Assembly (NCBI GenBank): GCA_947034885.2
Contig: OX344751.2
Span: 35,329,582 to 35,393,581, forward strand
Length of the DNA stretch: 64,000 bases
Direction: 5' to 3'
Source of the DNA: Thuidium tamariscinum
Lineage: Eukaryota > Streptophyta > Bryopsida > Hypnales > Thuidiaceae
Positions 1-12,104 of the stretch are shown piece after piece. The notes below the pieces were generated by a model. It did no database searches and was not told the DNA's origin. It saw only the letters and a list, made by a program, of their open reading frames with translations. Position 1 is the stretch's first letter, and each line of letters starts with the position of its first letter. Both the position numbers and the translations under genes were made by a program.

Positions 1-92
1 CTAAAAACCTTGAATCTGTTTTGAGATCATTGATGCCAAGTCTCTAATGACAAAGATTTCAAGAATTTCATTGATCACTGCTTTTTTTTTAA

Positions 93-140
93 CCCCTAAA
101 TACCCAAAGCCTATTTTGAGCTTTTTAGATCACAATGTAG
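93..140. mobile_element. Left-end fragment of a family B element
   Basis: After TTAA at 89-92, CCCCTAAATACCCAAAGCCT and the following TATTTTGAGCTTTTTAGA match the left end of B1. No matching right end was found. Confidence 0.5.
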
Positions 141-2689
141 AGAGCAGGCAATGGCAAGAAGGCGGAGAATTCCAGGGCCCTCATCCAGCTCACAAAAGAC
201 AACCAAGGGGACTGAGAGCATCATCACTCCATTCACTCCAATCTGTTGAAGAATCTTTTCTTGGGAGAATCTGAATTGGAGAATAGTGCCAAAGGGAGTA
301 TATTAAAATCGTATAAAATGGGCAAGGGAATATTCAGATTTGGACATTGGGCAACTCTAATACCCACAATCTCTTAAAAAAATAACTCCCCCAAACACTC
401 CTTTACAAGCAACCCTAAACACCTCCTTTAGAATGGAAAGATAAATATTGGATGCTTCAAATTTTGATGTCGATTAAAAAACCATTTTAATTTGTTGGTT
501 CATCAACCAATGTCAACAATTTTCTTACCTTGCAATGGAGGTGGATGAGGATGTTTAAATGTTGGATCCTAGATTTTCTTGGTTCTATTTAATGAGATTT
601 AAAAAATGCACTTCCAATGAAAATATTCTAAAGTTGTAAATTTCATTTAGACTAGTGTGCCTTGTGCTATTTTTATAGTATAATAAAATAAAAATAAAAG
701 TGATTTTTAAATTTTTAATCCATAAAAAATTTCAATGTTCAATATCTTTTTTGCCATGAGACAATGCTATGAAACAAAGTCTTTACATTCTTCTTCTTAA
801 AGAGTTTTTTGGCAATACCAATAAGAACTTTTTGATCAAGGGATGTAAAGTTCTAAACTATCATTGTAACAAATATAACAACACAAAAATCCTAATTTAA
901 TCCCTAAGTGTCCAGCTGACAATATACGATTGTTTTAAAATTTCAAGTTCATTTTTGTATAGGCATTCAAATTCCTTTGACCATTTAAAATTTTTTGGGG
1001 GGCAATTTTCAAGGTCAACTATTGAAAACATTCTTTTTTCACTAAAAAAAACTATTTATTTGATTGTTGAGAGGTCCTTAGAGGCACATATGTATCATCA
1101 ATGGAGAATAAAGCTTGTCAATTTTAATTCATTTCATGGCTTCATGTAGAGCTTGCCAATTTCATTTGATTTGAGAACTAAAAAATTGCACTTATCCATT
1201 TGGTTTGAAAATAGTTCCAATGGAAAGAATAAAGTGTTTTAATTATTATTTTTCATTAAAAATTTTAACATGCAATTGTTGATTTGGAGCTATTTCCAAA
1301 TTCTATTCATAATATAAAATTGCATTTTAACAATTGTGAGGTGGATTGCATAATGAGTTTAATAGCTTTCATGTGAAATTACGTTTTTTAGAAGTTCATT
1401 TTAGTGTGCTAACACTCTTTGTAAGGGAATCTAGCCTATGAAAGGCCAAATGCTTGTGAGCCTATCACAAGGCAAAAATATTTTAGGGAAGTACATTTTG
1501 GATTTGGATATGTATACTATAAATACAGTTTTACCATTAGATGTTTTTCAATCTTGTAGGAGACTATTTCAATGTTATTCTCTAAAATTGTCTATACTAG
1601 CGATTGTTGGTCCGAATTTTTTTTTAAATTAAAAATTAAAAATTAAAATTTTTTGAAAATTTTGAAAATTGATTTATTATATAATCATTATTATTTTTAA
1701 TTATTTTTTCAAATTTTAATAACTAATTTTGGAAATTAGTAAAATTTGACATAGCAATCTCTCGACCACCTCAGATTGACTACGTGGTAGTGTCCCTAGA
1801 GTTCCCATAATTTGGGAGTCTACAGTCTTTTCAATGCCTAAAAAACATCAAAGGTTGTGAAGTGCCGCTTGACATTTGGCATGTCATAGGCAGATTTACT
1901 TTAGTTGTTCATGTCACCTCCAATCCCAAAAGCAAATTTCTAAAACATTGTGGGAAAAGGCAACATATTAAATATTAAAAAAATGTATATTTTTCTTGTT
2001 ATAATCTCAAAAATCCTATGCAAAATATATAGACCATTTTTAGAGCTAAATTTGAGATCCAAAACAAGGAGTTAGAAGGTACCAAAATACACAAAGAAAG
2101 CATCTTTGATGATTTATTTTTAACACATCTTCTTGTATAAAATGATTAATATCACCTCAATTAGGAAAATTCCAACACCATCTATTGTACACACATACAC
2201 GGAAGGAGTAAAAAGAAAACTTGAATGAAAACCATACAGTTGCTAGGAAGTGCATTGATTGTTGAATTAGCCATTGACTAGATGATTATTTTTTGGCTTT
2301 GGTGGTATTTAAGGGTTAATTACATCCATATCTTCTATTAATCCTTTAGTGGTTAAGCAATTGCATTGCTATTGTTTTAGTGTTTGAAATGGAAATAATA
2401 TAAGATGTGTGAATAATTGGAACTCATGTTTTTAAATTTAGTATACAACTATTATAAGGAAAAAAATATAAAATTCTCCAATAATCAAAATACTTGTAAA
2501 AAACACACAAAAATACTATACATATTTGAAAATACAACAAATACTTTAAAATACAACTATAACTTACTATGCTATATATTTTTTATATTTGAAAGTTTAT
2601 TATCTTCATTTGCTTTGTTTTATTGTTTATATTCTAGCAATATATGTATTCTAATCTTTATCAATGTTTCGACTCTTTTCAATATGTAA

Positions 2690-3400
2690 AATTTTATTCT
2701 AAACTATATATGCCTAAATTACTTTCATTCATAAACTTCACAATAATTATGTGTGAGAGTGGTACATCTAATATTGCTAAATTTTTTTATAACATTATTA
2801 AAAATTTGAACAAATTTTTATTTAATTCAAAAGCCACTCTCACTCATTAACTTTAATGGTATGTGAGTTTGTTCTTGATTTGAAAGGTTGCAAGAAAAAG
2901 ATGATGACATTGGAAATTGCTAAATCACTTCACTTTTACTTTTAAAACTGTAACTCAACCAATACTCTCATTGATAAACCAATTGTGTAAGAGTCTATTT
3001 TTGATATGAAAGAGTACAACATTGCGTAATTTCTTCACTTGTTACCATATTTTTATTTTTAAAAATTGAACCAAGATTCTATTTAACTCAAAAGCCACTC
3101 TCACTTATAAACTTCACCTTACTTATATGCTAGCTTATATGTGAGTCCATTCTTGGTATAAAAGGTTGTAGCATTGCTTAGTCTCTAGACTCATCATTTT
3201 ATTTTTATTTTTGAAAATTGAAAATTCTATTTAACTCAAACATCACTATTGCTTATGAACTTTACAATTAATTATTTGTAAGCCTATAAGTCTTGATATA
3301 AATGGTTGCATTGAAGAGGAGATGATATCAAATATTCATGAATCTCTTTAGTTTTATTTTGAATTTTAACCAAAATTGTATTTAACTCCAGAGGTACACA
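2690..3400. repeat. Degenerate tandem repeat, about 140-bp unit, roughly five copies
   Basis: Recurring ATTTAACTCAAAAGCCACTC (or a variant) followed by TCACTTATAAACTT, TGTGAGTC...TTGATATAAAAGGTTG and CATTGC...CTTCA. Clear units lie near 2820, 2945, 3080, 3225 and 3370. AT-rich and non-coding. Confidence 0.65.
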
Positions 3401-6239
3401 TCCGGGTACACATCTTCAAAAATCTCATTTTTGAATGTGCATAATCTAATTCAAGTACACAATATGATCTTCTAATACCACCATAGAGTGATTCTCTAAT
3501 TTTGACAAAATACTCACTTGAATTGGGAATACAATTGTATAGTTAATTTTTACTTTAATCCATTTTATTTTATTGGTATCAATCTTGAAAGCAAAGTGCC
3601 CAAAATCTAATGCATCTAGCTACAATATACAAAGTGTTAAATGGTTAAAAACATATTATTTTTCATTTCTCTATTTGAAAGACCAAGGATTATATTCAAT
3701 CTATATTTTCAATATCCTATATTACAAATAATGATGCTTCAAGAATTAATTTAGGCTAAAGTAGAATCAAATCATTTATGAATTTTTCTTTCAATGAATA
3801 AAATGCACCCTATAGTTCAACTCGTGTGGTTTTCACAAAGTGACCTCCTTGAGATTTTCCATCAATAGCTTCAAAATGAAAGTGATAGCAACAATAAAAT
3901 TTAGAAGTTTTAGAAACACAATGGAGTTTGCATGTCTAAGCACTTAACATGATAGAAAAGATAATAAGTTGACATGATAGGAAAAAAAATTGACATTATA
4001 GAAAAGGAATAAATCTAACATAATAGGAAAGAGAGAAACAAAAGCAAGAAAGTTGACAACCTTGAAGGGTGCAGTGAGTGGAAGTAGGTATATATGTATG
4101 AACAAATGTAGGGTGCCAAATAAACATTTGAGGTAAAAATCACAATTTGATTTTATATAGAAAATGCCATAGGGTGTCTTCTAAATACTATAGGGTACAA
4201 ATTAATGGGGTGCATTAGAAAAAAAGGAGACTTAGGAAACCCTCTTAATATTCATTTATTGAACCAAAAGGACCATTAGTGTTGCAGCCTTGTGAGTTGG
4301 CTTGGTAGTCAAGTCATCAATTGGCAAGTCATCAAATTGTAAACGTTGGACAAGTTGTATTTCAAGTTCTACTAAGAATGTGTTAGTAGTCTACAAGTTT
4401 CATTTCATGTTTCCATGCATTGAATGTGTTAATAGTCTCAACAATTTCATTCTATGTTTGCAATCAATGTATTTAGTAGAATAAAGTACTAGAGGGGAAG
4501 AACTTTTTAAATAGAATTTTGTGTATATTCAAGAAGAATCCAACTTGGTGTATGTTTAAGAAGAATCTTATATTCCATAAAGATTGGGATTGGCAATTTA
4601 CGAGATCTTATAAAAAAGCCAATTTTATATGAGTTGACGAGTACAAGGCCTATGGTACTTGGATTACCATGCTTCACCATGATTTATTATTCCCATTTGG
4701 CTTTGCGTTTTTAATATTTTCAAATCTTCAATTTTTAAAATGGAAGAGTTGATATCACGTAGTACTATATTTTATTTGACATTATCCAAATTTAACTCAA
4801 CACATTAATTTATATAGATTTGGTACTAAAAACTCTCAAAATGCCACTACATAAGTGCATTTATGGAATTTTAGGATTTTAGGTTTAGATTACAAATCCC
4901 ATTTACTAATTTCAATTAAAAAGGTGTTGAATTTGAATGGGGTTGGAAAAAAATGGGATTGAAAACCAAAATGGGTTTGAAAAAAAATGGGGTTTGAAAA
5001 AATAAATGGAAAGAAAAATTTATAGAAAAATAGTACATGATATATTCATGATATTTTGGAAATTAAAATTAATGTATGTCCCTTTTTTAATGATCCAAAT
5101 TAGAAAATTATATAATCATAGAATGCCAAGAAAATAGTAGATGAAAAATAATATCCCCCTATAAATTAGTAGGTGTTTGCACATGTATCCTTATTTTTTT
5201 CACAGACTGCATCTTGTAAATTGATACCATAGAAAAAAAGGAAAATAGAAGAACACAAAGATAGAAATAGAGTGAACTTTGATTTGAGTTGGAAATGCGA
5301 TGAATACCCTTATTAAAATATATTGACATTCATCTTGCTCACTACCATTCATATATAATTGATATACTACCAAATACTCAAAATTATTCATGCATAATAT
5401 TTTTTAATCTTTGATGCTTTTTAGTATTTTTACAAAAAAAATATATTTAAATGGTGCCCTATCAAAAGTAGTGTACATTTTTTAAAACCCCCTTTGTGTA
5501 ATATATAGATAGTATTTTGGAAAAAACTAATTTGTTGATTTTTCAAGTTTGGAAATAGAAAGGTAGGCCCAAATGTTTTCTTTTACATGGTATTTCACTA
5601 TTTTATAAGATTATATTTCATATAAATTATATATGTTTATTGAATTTAAAATGAAAATTTACCCCGAAATTTACTTATTTTCTAATGAAAAATGGAAAAT
5701 TTTGGTTATTTTATAAATAAAAAATAACTACCGATTTAATTCAATATAGTATTAAAATACTAGCCTTGTAATATTTAAATAGGAGTGTAAGAGAAAGTTT
5801 TATATATTTTGAAGAACATTCAATTATAGGATCTCATTATTGACTTGTGTAGTAGTGACATACAAAAAAAAATTAGGTCTTCAAGGTAGTCTATGACTCA
5901 TATCCATGCATGTAAAAAAAGAGTTTTTGCTACTTTCCTTTACGTCACCAAAATTGTCCGCAACATCTTTGTCCACTTTCATTTTTATAAAGTAATCCAT
6001 TCTATGTGTGTACTTTCTACTTGTGTTTAGGTCTACTACTATGGTAGTTTGTTTTTGGAAAATGAGACCCCTCATGACCACCATGCCACTGAATTGCACA
6101 TACAATGATTCATAACACTCTTGAGATTTTTCCTAATGAAAAATGAAAAAAGTATGCACAACCAAAGCTTAAGACTTTTTCACCAATATTTTTTCATTAG
6201 TTGAAATCTACAATATGGAAAAAGAAACTTTTAAGAAAT

Positions 6240-6952
6240 GGGTGATTACAAAAAACACTTTTTACTTTTGTTGCGTTTTTAAAGTACTCATGTTTTTTTC
6301 TTGGAGTACTTTAAAATTAGAAAAATAAATTTAAAATTTAAAAGAAAATTTAGCCAATGTATACACCTATATAAGGTTAAGGTAACTACCAAAGGAAAAT
6401 TATATAGAATTTTTCTAAGTAGGAAAAGTATAAAAGTGCCAAATCTCAAGAAAATAGATATTTTGATGTTTTAATTCATAAAAAATAAGAAAAAAAAAAT
6501 CTACTTGGAAAAACTTCATTGAGATGATCATCTACAAAGAAAAACACCAAAATTATTTTTTACATGTTTCAAAATGCAAGTAGAAAGAGGCTCACTTTAT
6601 AAACTTCTATACAACATTTAATTACTTATTTCTAAAAATTCTTTATAGGATGTCTAGAAGTCTACTAGAAGACCATTTCCTCTAAATTTGAGCTTTAAAT
6701 TCATTAGTTTGGGTACTCAATAGTACTAAAACCCTCCAAATTGGCAAGTGTGACATATAATTAGGGTCTATTTTTGCGTAGTAAAACATTTCTTAAAAAT
6801 TATAAAAAACTAGCTAAGGAATATATTAGTCACAAGTACCTTGTCTATAAATTTTGAATCATTTGGAGATAAAATGCAAAAATTATGGCCAAAAAACTAA
6901 TTGGCTAGAGGGGTGTGACAAAAAATAGTACAAGTGTTTCATGTAATCATCC
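6240..6952 (+). mobile_element. Family A MITE-like element, copy A5 (713 bp)
   Basis: Starts GGGTGATTACAAAAAACACT and ends with the complement of GGATGATTACATGAAACACT. It is flanked by the 4-bp duplication AAAT. It shares interior segments with A3 and A4 (AAGTGCCAAATCTCAAGAAA, GAGGCTCACTTTATAAACTT). Confidence 0.85.
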
Positions 6953-7380
6953 AAATGGAGTATCATTCTGTCTTTGAAAAGTAAATTTTGGCCATTGATA
7001 GATGGATATGATTGATTGCATACCAATGTAATATGAAGGTAAGTATGCCTACAATTAAGTAGATTTGCTACCTAAGTACTTTAGAGAAGTTGTTTGTCAA
7101 TTCAAGTATTTTTCAAAGATTAAGAAATTTGAGAGAAGCCATTAGCAAGTAGAATGAAGACACTCCTACAAGAAATGAATTTTTTTTCATCTTTTTTCAA
7201 AATTTGTTGGTACAAATTGGTAAAGTAGGTAAACCTATGCTAAATTACCTACTAACATGTTCCTTCTCCAAGCATAAATTGTCATGATGCATAAGGATTG
7301 CTAAGATTGTACTAGTAGGTAGGTGACTAAGACAAATGGAAGGTCCCAATAGATGTTAGAATTGGACAACAAATGACATT

Positions 7381-7470
7381 AGGTTGTTTAACCTTAATCC
7401 TACAAGGATAGGGTGGTCTCCCTGTAAGCCTTAACCCTATAAGGATAGGGTGGTCTCCCTATTAGGATAG
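7381..7470. repeat. Short tandem duplication (about 48 bp)
   Basis: CTACAAGGATAGGGTGGTCT, CTATAAGGATAGGGTGGTCT and a third partial copy ATTAGGATAGTTTGGTCT stand head to tail. Confidence 0.8.
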
Positions 7471-7655
7471 TTTGGTCTATTTGAAAATCATCTTTTTTGA
7501 AACATTAGGAATCATCTACTTTTAAAAAAATAAAAAATACTCATTAAACGCCAAACTACTATGCAAGATCTCTCCTTTCTACACAAAATTTCAAGGATGA
7601 ACAATTGCACTTCAGTGATGTCTTACATGCAAGAATTCTGTCATCCATCAGCCAC

Positions 7656-8053
7656 TTAGTGTTCACAGCGGTGATCCAGGGTCAATTGTGCATCACAAAG
7701 AAGGGTTGTGTGATTATTGGTTATTCTTTGTGAACTCAAGGCTTTAACAAATACTTCTCCGATGGGACAAGTAGGGCAGCGAGCTTCATGTTTCGGGTGC
7801 TGTACAAGATGCGATTTCAGCACCGAGTGAGGATCTCCGAGGAAATCACTCTCTAAACCCAGCTCCATGTCGAGATTTTCAGCTTTCCAAGAATGTCCTT
7901 TTCCAAGGCAATCGGTCGGAGAGCATCAGTAATTTCTGTGTCGGTGGATGGCACCTCCCCCACTGCCACCCACTTGGACGAAGGCAAGGCAAGGCAAGCC
8001 CAGTCTATATTTCCCCAAGCATTGAATAATTCAAGTCCCCCAGCCACGTTCAA
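7656..8053 (-). other. Possible small coding remnant, unrecognised
   Basis: Two overlapping minus-strand open frames (7868-7656 from an ATG, and 8053-7853) have near-genic composition. The first could encode a 70-residue peptide with a CPTC motif. I recognise no family, see no splice pair that joins them, and the GC-balanced context alone could explain the open frames. Confidence 0.2.
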
Positions 8054-8236
8054 AAGGATGGAATAAAAGGTAGGCCTCAGGCCTCAGGTTGCCCACTTCA
8101 GAGTGAGCACATCATCCTGTCTCCCAAGTTGTCCACTCCAATTAACTTACAAGAGCCTTCCAAATTCCTTTCCCATACACCCAACTGAAGAGCGGACAAT
8201 TTCAAATCGGACTTAAACTAATATTTTCTACTTACA

Positions 8237-8262
8237 TGTTGGACAGTTGGACAGTTGGACAG
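8237..8262 (+). repeat. Octamer microsatellite (TTGGACAG)3
   Basis: Three perfect copies of TTGGACAG plus a partial one. Confidence 0.9.
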
Positions 8263-9578
8263 TTGTGCCGTTGTTTCACTGCTTCTTCCGAGATGCTGTC
8301 ACGGCTTACTGCCGTGCATTGTGAAGCAACGCTGGAAAGGGGTGAAAGGAATCGAGGCTTACTTACGGTATGTCAACGGGGTAGATGAAGACAATTGTGG
8401 CACGTCGTCATTTCACTCGAATTTATGTCCTCATGCGCAGGTCGTCCAGGCTCTCTGCTTCAACGTATACTCCGCTGCTGGAGTCATGCCAATTCAATGC
8501 TACACTACTTGGGAGGATTTTCAATGCAACGCTACTTGGAAAGTTTTCAATGCATGTTGTAGGTTCTGTGAGGCTTTGGCAATGTTTTAACTTGCAAGGA
8601 GAAAGAGAATGGCTGGAATCACACCTGAATTACGTTGGCAGGTTGGCAATGAAATTCGAAGCATGGAGAGAATGGTGATCATTTTGAGCTTCGATTCTTC
8701 ATGTGTCGAAGCCACTTCTTCCTCTACATCATCACTGGAGTGGTCACCTCTAGCTCTACCGTCACTAAGTTTGCCGTCTTTTAGCTTCCTTTCCCACGCA
8801 ATGGTTTGACATCTTCAACTCACACTGCGTTAATAGATTCTAGACGTGGTGTGGTGAATGTATGACGGCTGAAATTATAGTGAACGCACCGAACGATTTT
8901 TCTGGCACAACAGCTTGTAAGTTCTTCAAGTCTGGTTTCAGTTGTTTCAGGTTCTTAAGGAACCTGTTTTTTGTGACCCCGACATCTACAGGATTTTCTT
9001 TTTTCTAGGCTGTTGAATTGTAATTGACAATCTCAAGCACATCTCCATCTTTCTCTTTGTATGCTTAGAAATTCTCCAGTTATCATCGGTGCTCGCATCT
9101 TCATGAATCCCCTGGACTTGGACTGCTCGCATCAATCTTCCGCCATTTCTTCCTGACTCAGAGAAGTATGGGTACCGGATGCTCAGAAGGCCTTGAACTG
9201 AACTGAATCAAAAAAAGTTGAACCCTAATTTGCCGTTGCTTGCACAAACTCTGCAAAGCAAGCAGCCGATAATTCATTAAACAGACAATACGAAATGAAA
9301 CTACATAACGAGTAGCTGACAGCAACTATATACCGACCGCATTCTTCTTCCACATAATGATCCTGAATTTCCAATATAACAAATTTAAACATTTAGGTTT
9401 GACTGCTACGAACCGTTGCAATTACCCCTAGTACAGGACCGAGAACTCAGGCTGTTAAATGACCAACTCGATTGATCATAATGTGAAAAATGTAAGTCAG
9501 ACGGGGCCAAATTTTACATCACCAGAATCAGTGAAGAACATTTGCATATGTTGGTCAAGAAACAAATAAAAGAAGTCT

Positions 9579-9908
9579 CTACACAACTTCGAGAAAACTA
9601 ATGCCCAATGTAGGCCCCTCCGTGCCTATACTGGCCAACATTAGAGAGATCAATTCGCACCAGACGAGTGAAGGACGGGATAATTCCAAAAAATTGCCAA
9701 CTACCTCACAAGAAACTGATGGAGCGTCACTGTTAATTGGCAGCTGTTTAATGCGTACATATTTTTCTTCTTTTACAGCTGGCCATGGCTTAACAGGTAC
9801 ATCAGCCGCATCTACAAAAGAGTCAGAAAATATTACTCCCTTAACTGGCTCTCCATCACTCGTTGAAGATTTGAAACATCTCATTTGATGAGAACTGAAT
9901 GATGACAT
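9579..9908 (-). other. Possible exon, unrecognised
   Basis: From the ATG at 9908 the minus strand encodes MSSFSSHQMRCFKSS, and later VKGVIFSDSFVDAAD and VKPWPAVKEEKYVRIKQLP, which look coding-like. A GTAGTT donor follows a GAG codon at about 9706. No partner exon or family was found. It may be one exon of an unseen small gene or chance. Confidence 0.25.
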
Positions 9909-11274
9909 ATACTCCAGAGCTCTAAACCTAAATCTTCAGAGCTCTGGACGTGCGTTGAAGCTTTAGGACCCTCGCAATTCCAGAGGCTTCAGCAATCTTT
10001 TAGAAGGCATTCTAAAGTGCATGCTTCTTAATATTTCTTACACCGTTGAATTACTTACACCGACTTCACAATATCAACAACTTTCCCCTTCTTGTCCCTG
10101 CACAACCTGAAGAATGTTTAGTCATATCCCTGTGATATTTTGGGAGACATCTAGAGCAGTGGAGAGAGAGATCTTTGGGAGCGAAATTCAAATCTATAGA
10201 GATCAAATTTTCATGCATCTCTCATTTCAATTTCAATGTTTTGCAAAGCCACTTCAAGCGATACAAGTGATAGTAGACAATCATACAATTCCCATTCAAA
10301 GATGAGAGCGGCCATAGACATGGAGCCAAGCCATGCTTCCACATCTTTCTAATAAGTGTAACCAATAGTGCAGTTGCTATTGAAAGCCTGTTGAGAGTTC
10401 ACCTTTGCTATTGATAGTCAGAGCCCTTAATGAATCTGAGAATTTGCCGAAACATCTGCAAGAAACAAGAGGATGCCACCACAAAGGTCTTTGTTAGGAA
10501 CGGTTCACCATAGCTTTGGAATTGGTGAACATTGCCTGCACTTTCTTGTTTGAGAGTAACAAAGGTCCACCTGGGGAATGAGTCAAGGGAGCGAGGAGCA
10601 AAAGGGGAATCAGTTACAAGTGATTGGTGCAGACCATCTCTCTTGGGGTACATTTTTCATGTACTACTAGGATGAAATTAGGGGATTCAGTATGAGCAGT
10701 TTGTGTTTATAAACATGAACATGAGAGCCTAGAGTTGATTTTGCGTTCAAAAGTATAAGCTGTAAACTATGAAGTTTCAAAGTGCGACATAGAAGGCAAT
10801 TACGAATATTTGCAAAATCAACCCCAATAAATATTAGCCTAGAATACGCAAGTTGTGTTCATAAGAGACTTGTCTGCTTAAGGTCAATGGATACACCTAT
10901 TTTTGTATTAAAAAGTCAGTTTTTTCATACGTAGAAAATTCAGAATCCTCTCTTGACCCTCAAAAATTCTCGACAGGAAGTAAGGTAAAAACTTGATAAT
11001 AGGAAGCATGCTTATTTGGACGATTTCAGGTGTACTTAGTTCAGCATACCAAACTCAATCTTCAACTAGCAAAGTCAACGACAAAAACAGGAACAAATGC
11101 GAACCAATGTGCCATGGGTTGTACTCGTTGTGGTTCAAAGTGAATGAGGGTATGCCACATACCCTAAATAAGAGGAGTTGGGTACAGTATGAGTGCAGCA
11201 TACGTGCTCCGCAGGTGGTCATGCACATGGGTGACGTTTCTTGGAGAGAAACGTGGTGAAAAATCGTGGGTCCT

Positions 11275-11440
11275 GGAACGCCAGTTACGGCAGCACCGCT
11301 TCATCTTCTCGTTGCACAAGATCATGATCACACCTGCTGTACTACTGTTAACTATGGGTATACGGTAGCACCGCCTCCTCTTCTCGATGCACCAGATCAT
11401 GGTCACACCTGCTGTACTACTGTTATCAATGAGTATAGTC
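11275..11440. repeat. Two-copy tandem duplication, about 75 bp
   Basis: The segment GGCAGCACCGCTTCATCTTC...ACACCTGCTGTACTACTGTT recurs once with about 10-15% change. The + strand frame stays open through both copies and would encode a repeated peptide, but no gene model supports translation. Confidence 0.75.
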
Positions 11441-12104
11441 GTCGACTTCATAATACGGACATTGTTGTGGACCTGGTGTTTTGCAAACAACTGTCAATCT
11501 CTTATTTAGTTTCTCTGCTTGCTGAACCAGAGCTGTGGGGCGTTGGGTTAACGGGATGTGCATGAGAAAGAAGTTTAGAAGGACCCTCGATCTAAGTAAA
11601 ATTGCAGTGTCAGTGATCAGACGCACAGAAGCTGAAGACATTCTAAAGTTCACTGAGATTTCACGAAAAACTTCTTGTTCTTGAAAAGCAAGATATAGAC
11701 CCAATTTTCACGTGGATTCTTTCTTCGTCACCATGAGTTACAGGCACAAGTAGACAAGACGTGCACTGCTGGGAATGGAAAGAAAGTTACCTCCGCAAAT
11801 CTTTCCACGTAATAAAGCGGGTATTCGTTCCACCTGGATTTCTAGTGACTGTCACAGCGAGGGCAGGTCGAGACATCAGAAAGTCAACTTGAATTCGAAT
11901 CTTGTGACAAGACTAGTCAGATGCTTCGTCAATTGGAGCAGTTGAGTTTCATACCTGGAAGACAAGGTCAGGCACAATTGAACTCCCTGTGGCTCCTGGA
12001 CTGATCAACTGCTGCTTTAGTAAAACCAAGATTTACCGAGAATCAGCTAGCCGTCACCTTTCTCTTGTATTAAAGCCCCAAAAGACCTGGCCTCCGCGTC
12101 CAAG

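Larger units (their letters stand above)
1..6239. other. AT-rich intergenic DNA
   Basis: No gene is supported. It holds a family B end fragment at 93-140 and the tandem repeat at 2690-3400. A segment at about 1740-1880 (CTCTCGACCACCTCAGATTG, CTACGTGGTAGTGTCCCTAG) recurs near 58890-58990 and, weaker, 59160-59240. Short open frames are chance. Confidence 0.7.
8055..12104. other. GC-balanced intergenic DNA before the fucosyltransferase gene
   Basis: Composition is close to that of the genes, but no protein family or RNA was recognised. Apart from the candidate exon at 9579-9908 and the tandem duplication at 11275-11440, I see nothing to annotate. The last kilobase should contain the fucosyltransferase promoter. 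Confidence 0.6.

Noticed and set aside
8255..8809. Three overlapping open frames on the + strand
   Set aside because: They overlap in different frames, contain a small internal duplication, and show no family motif or splice structure.
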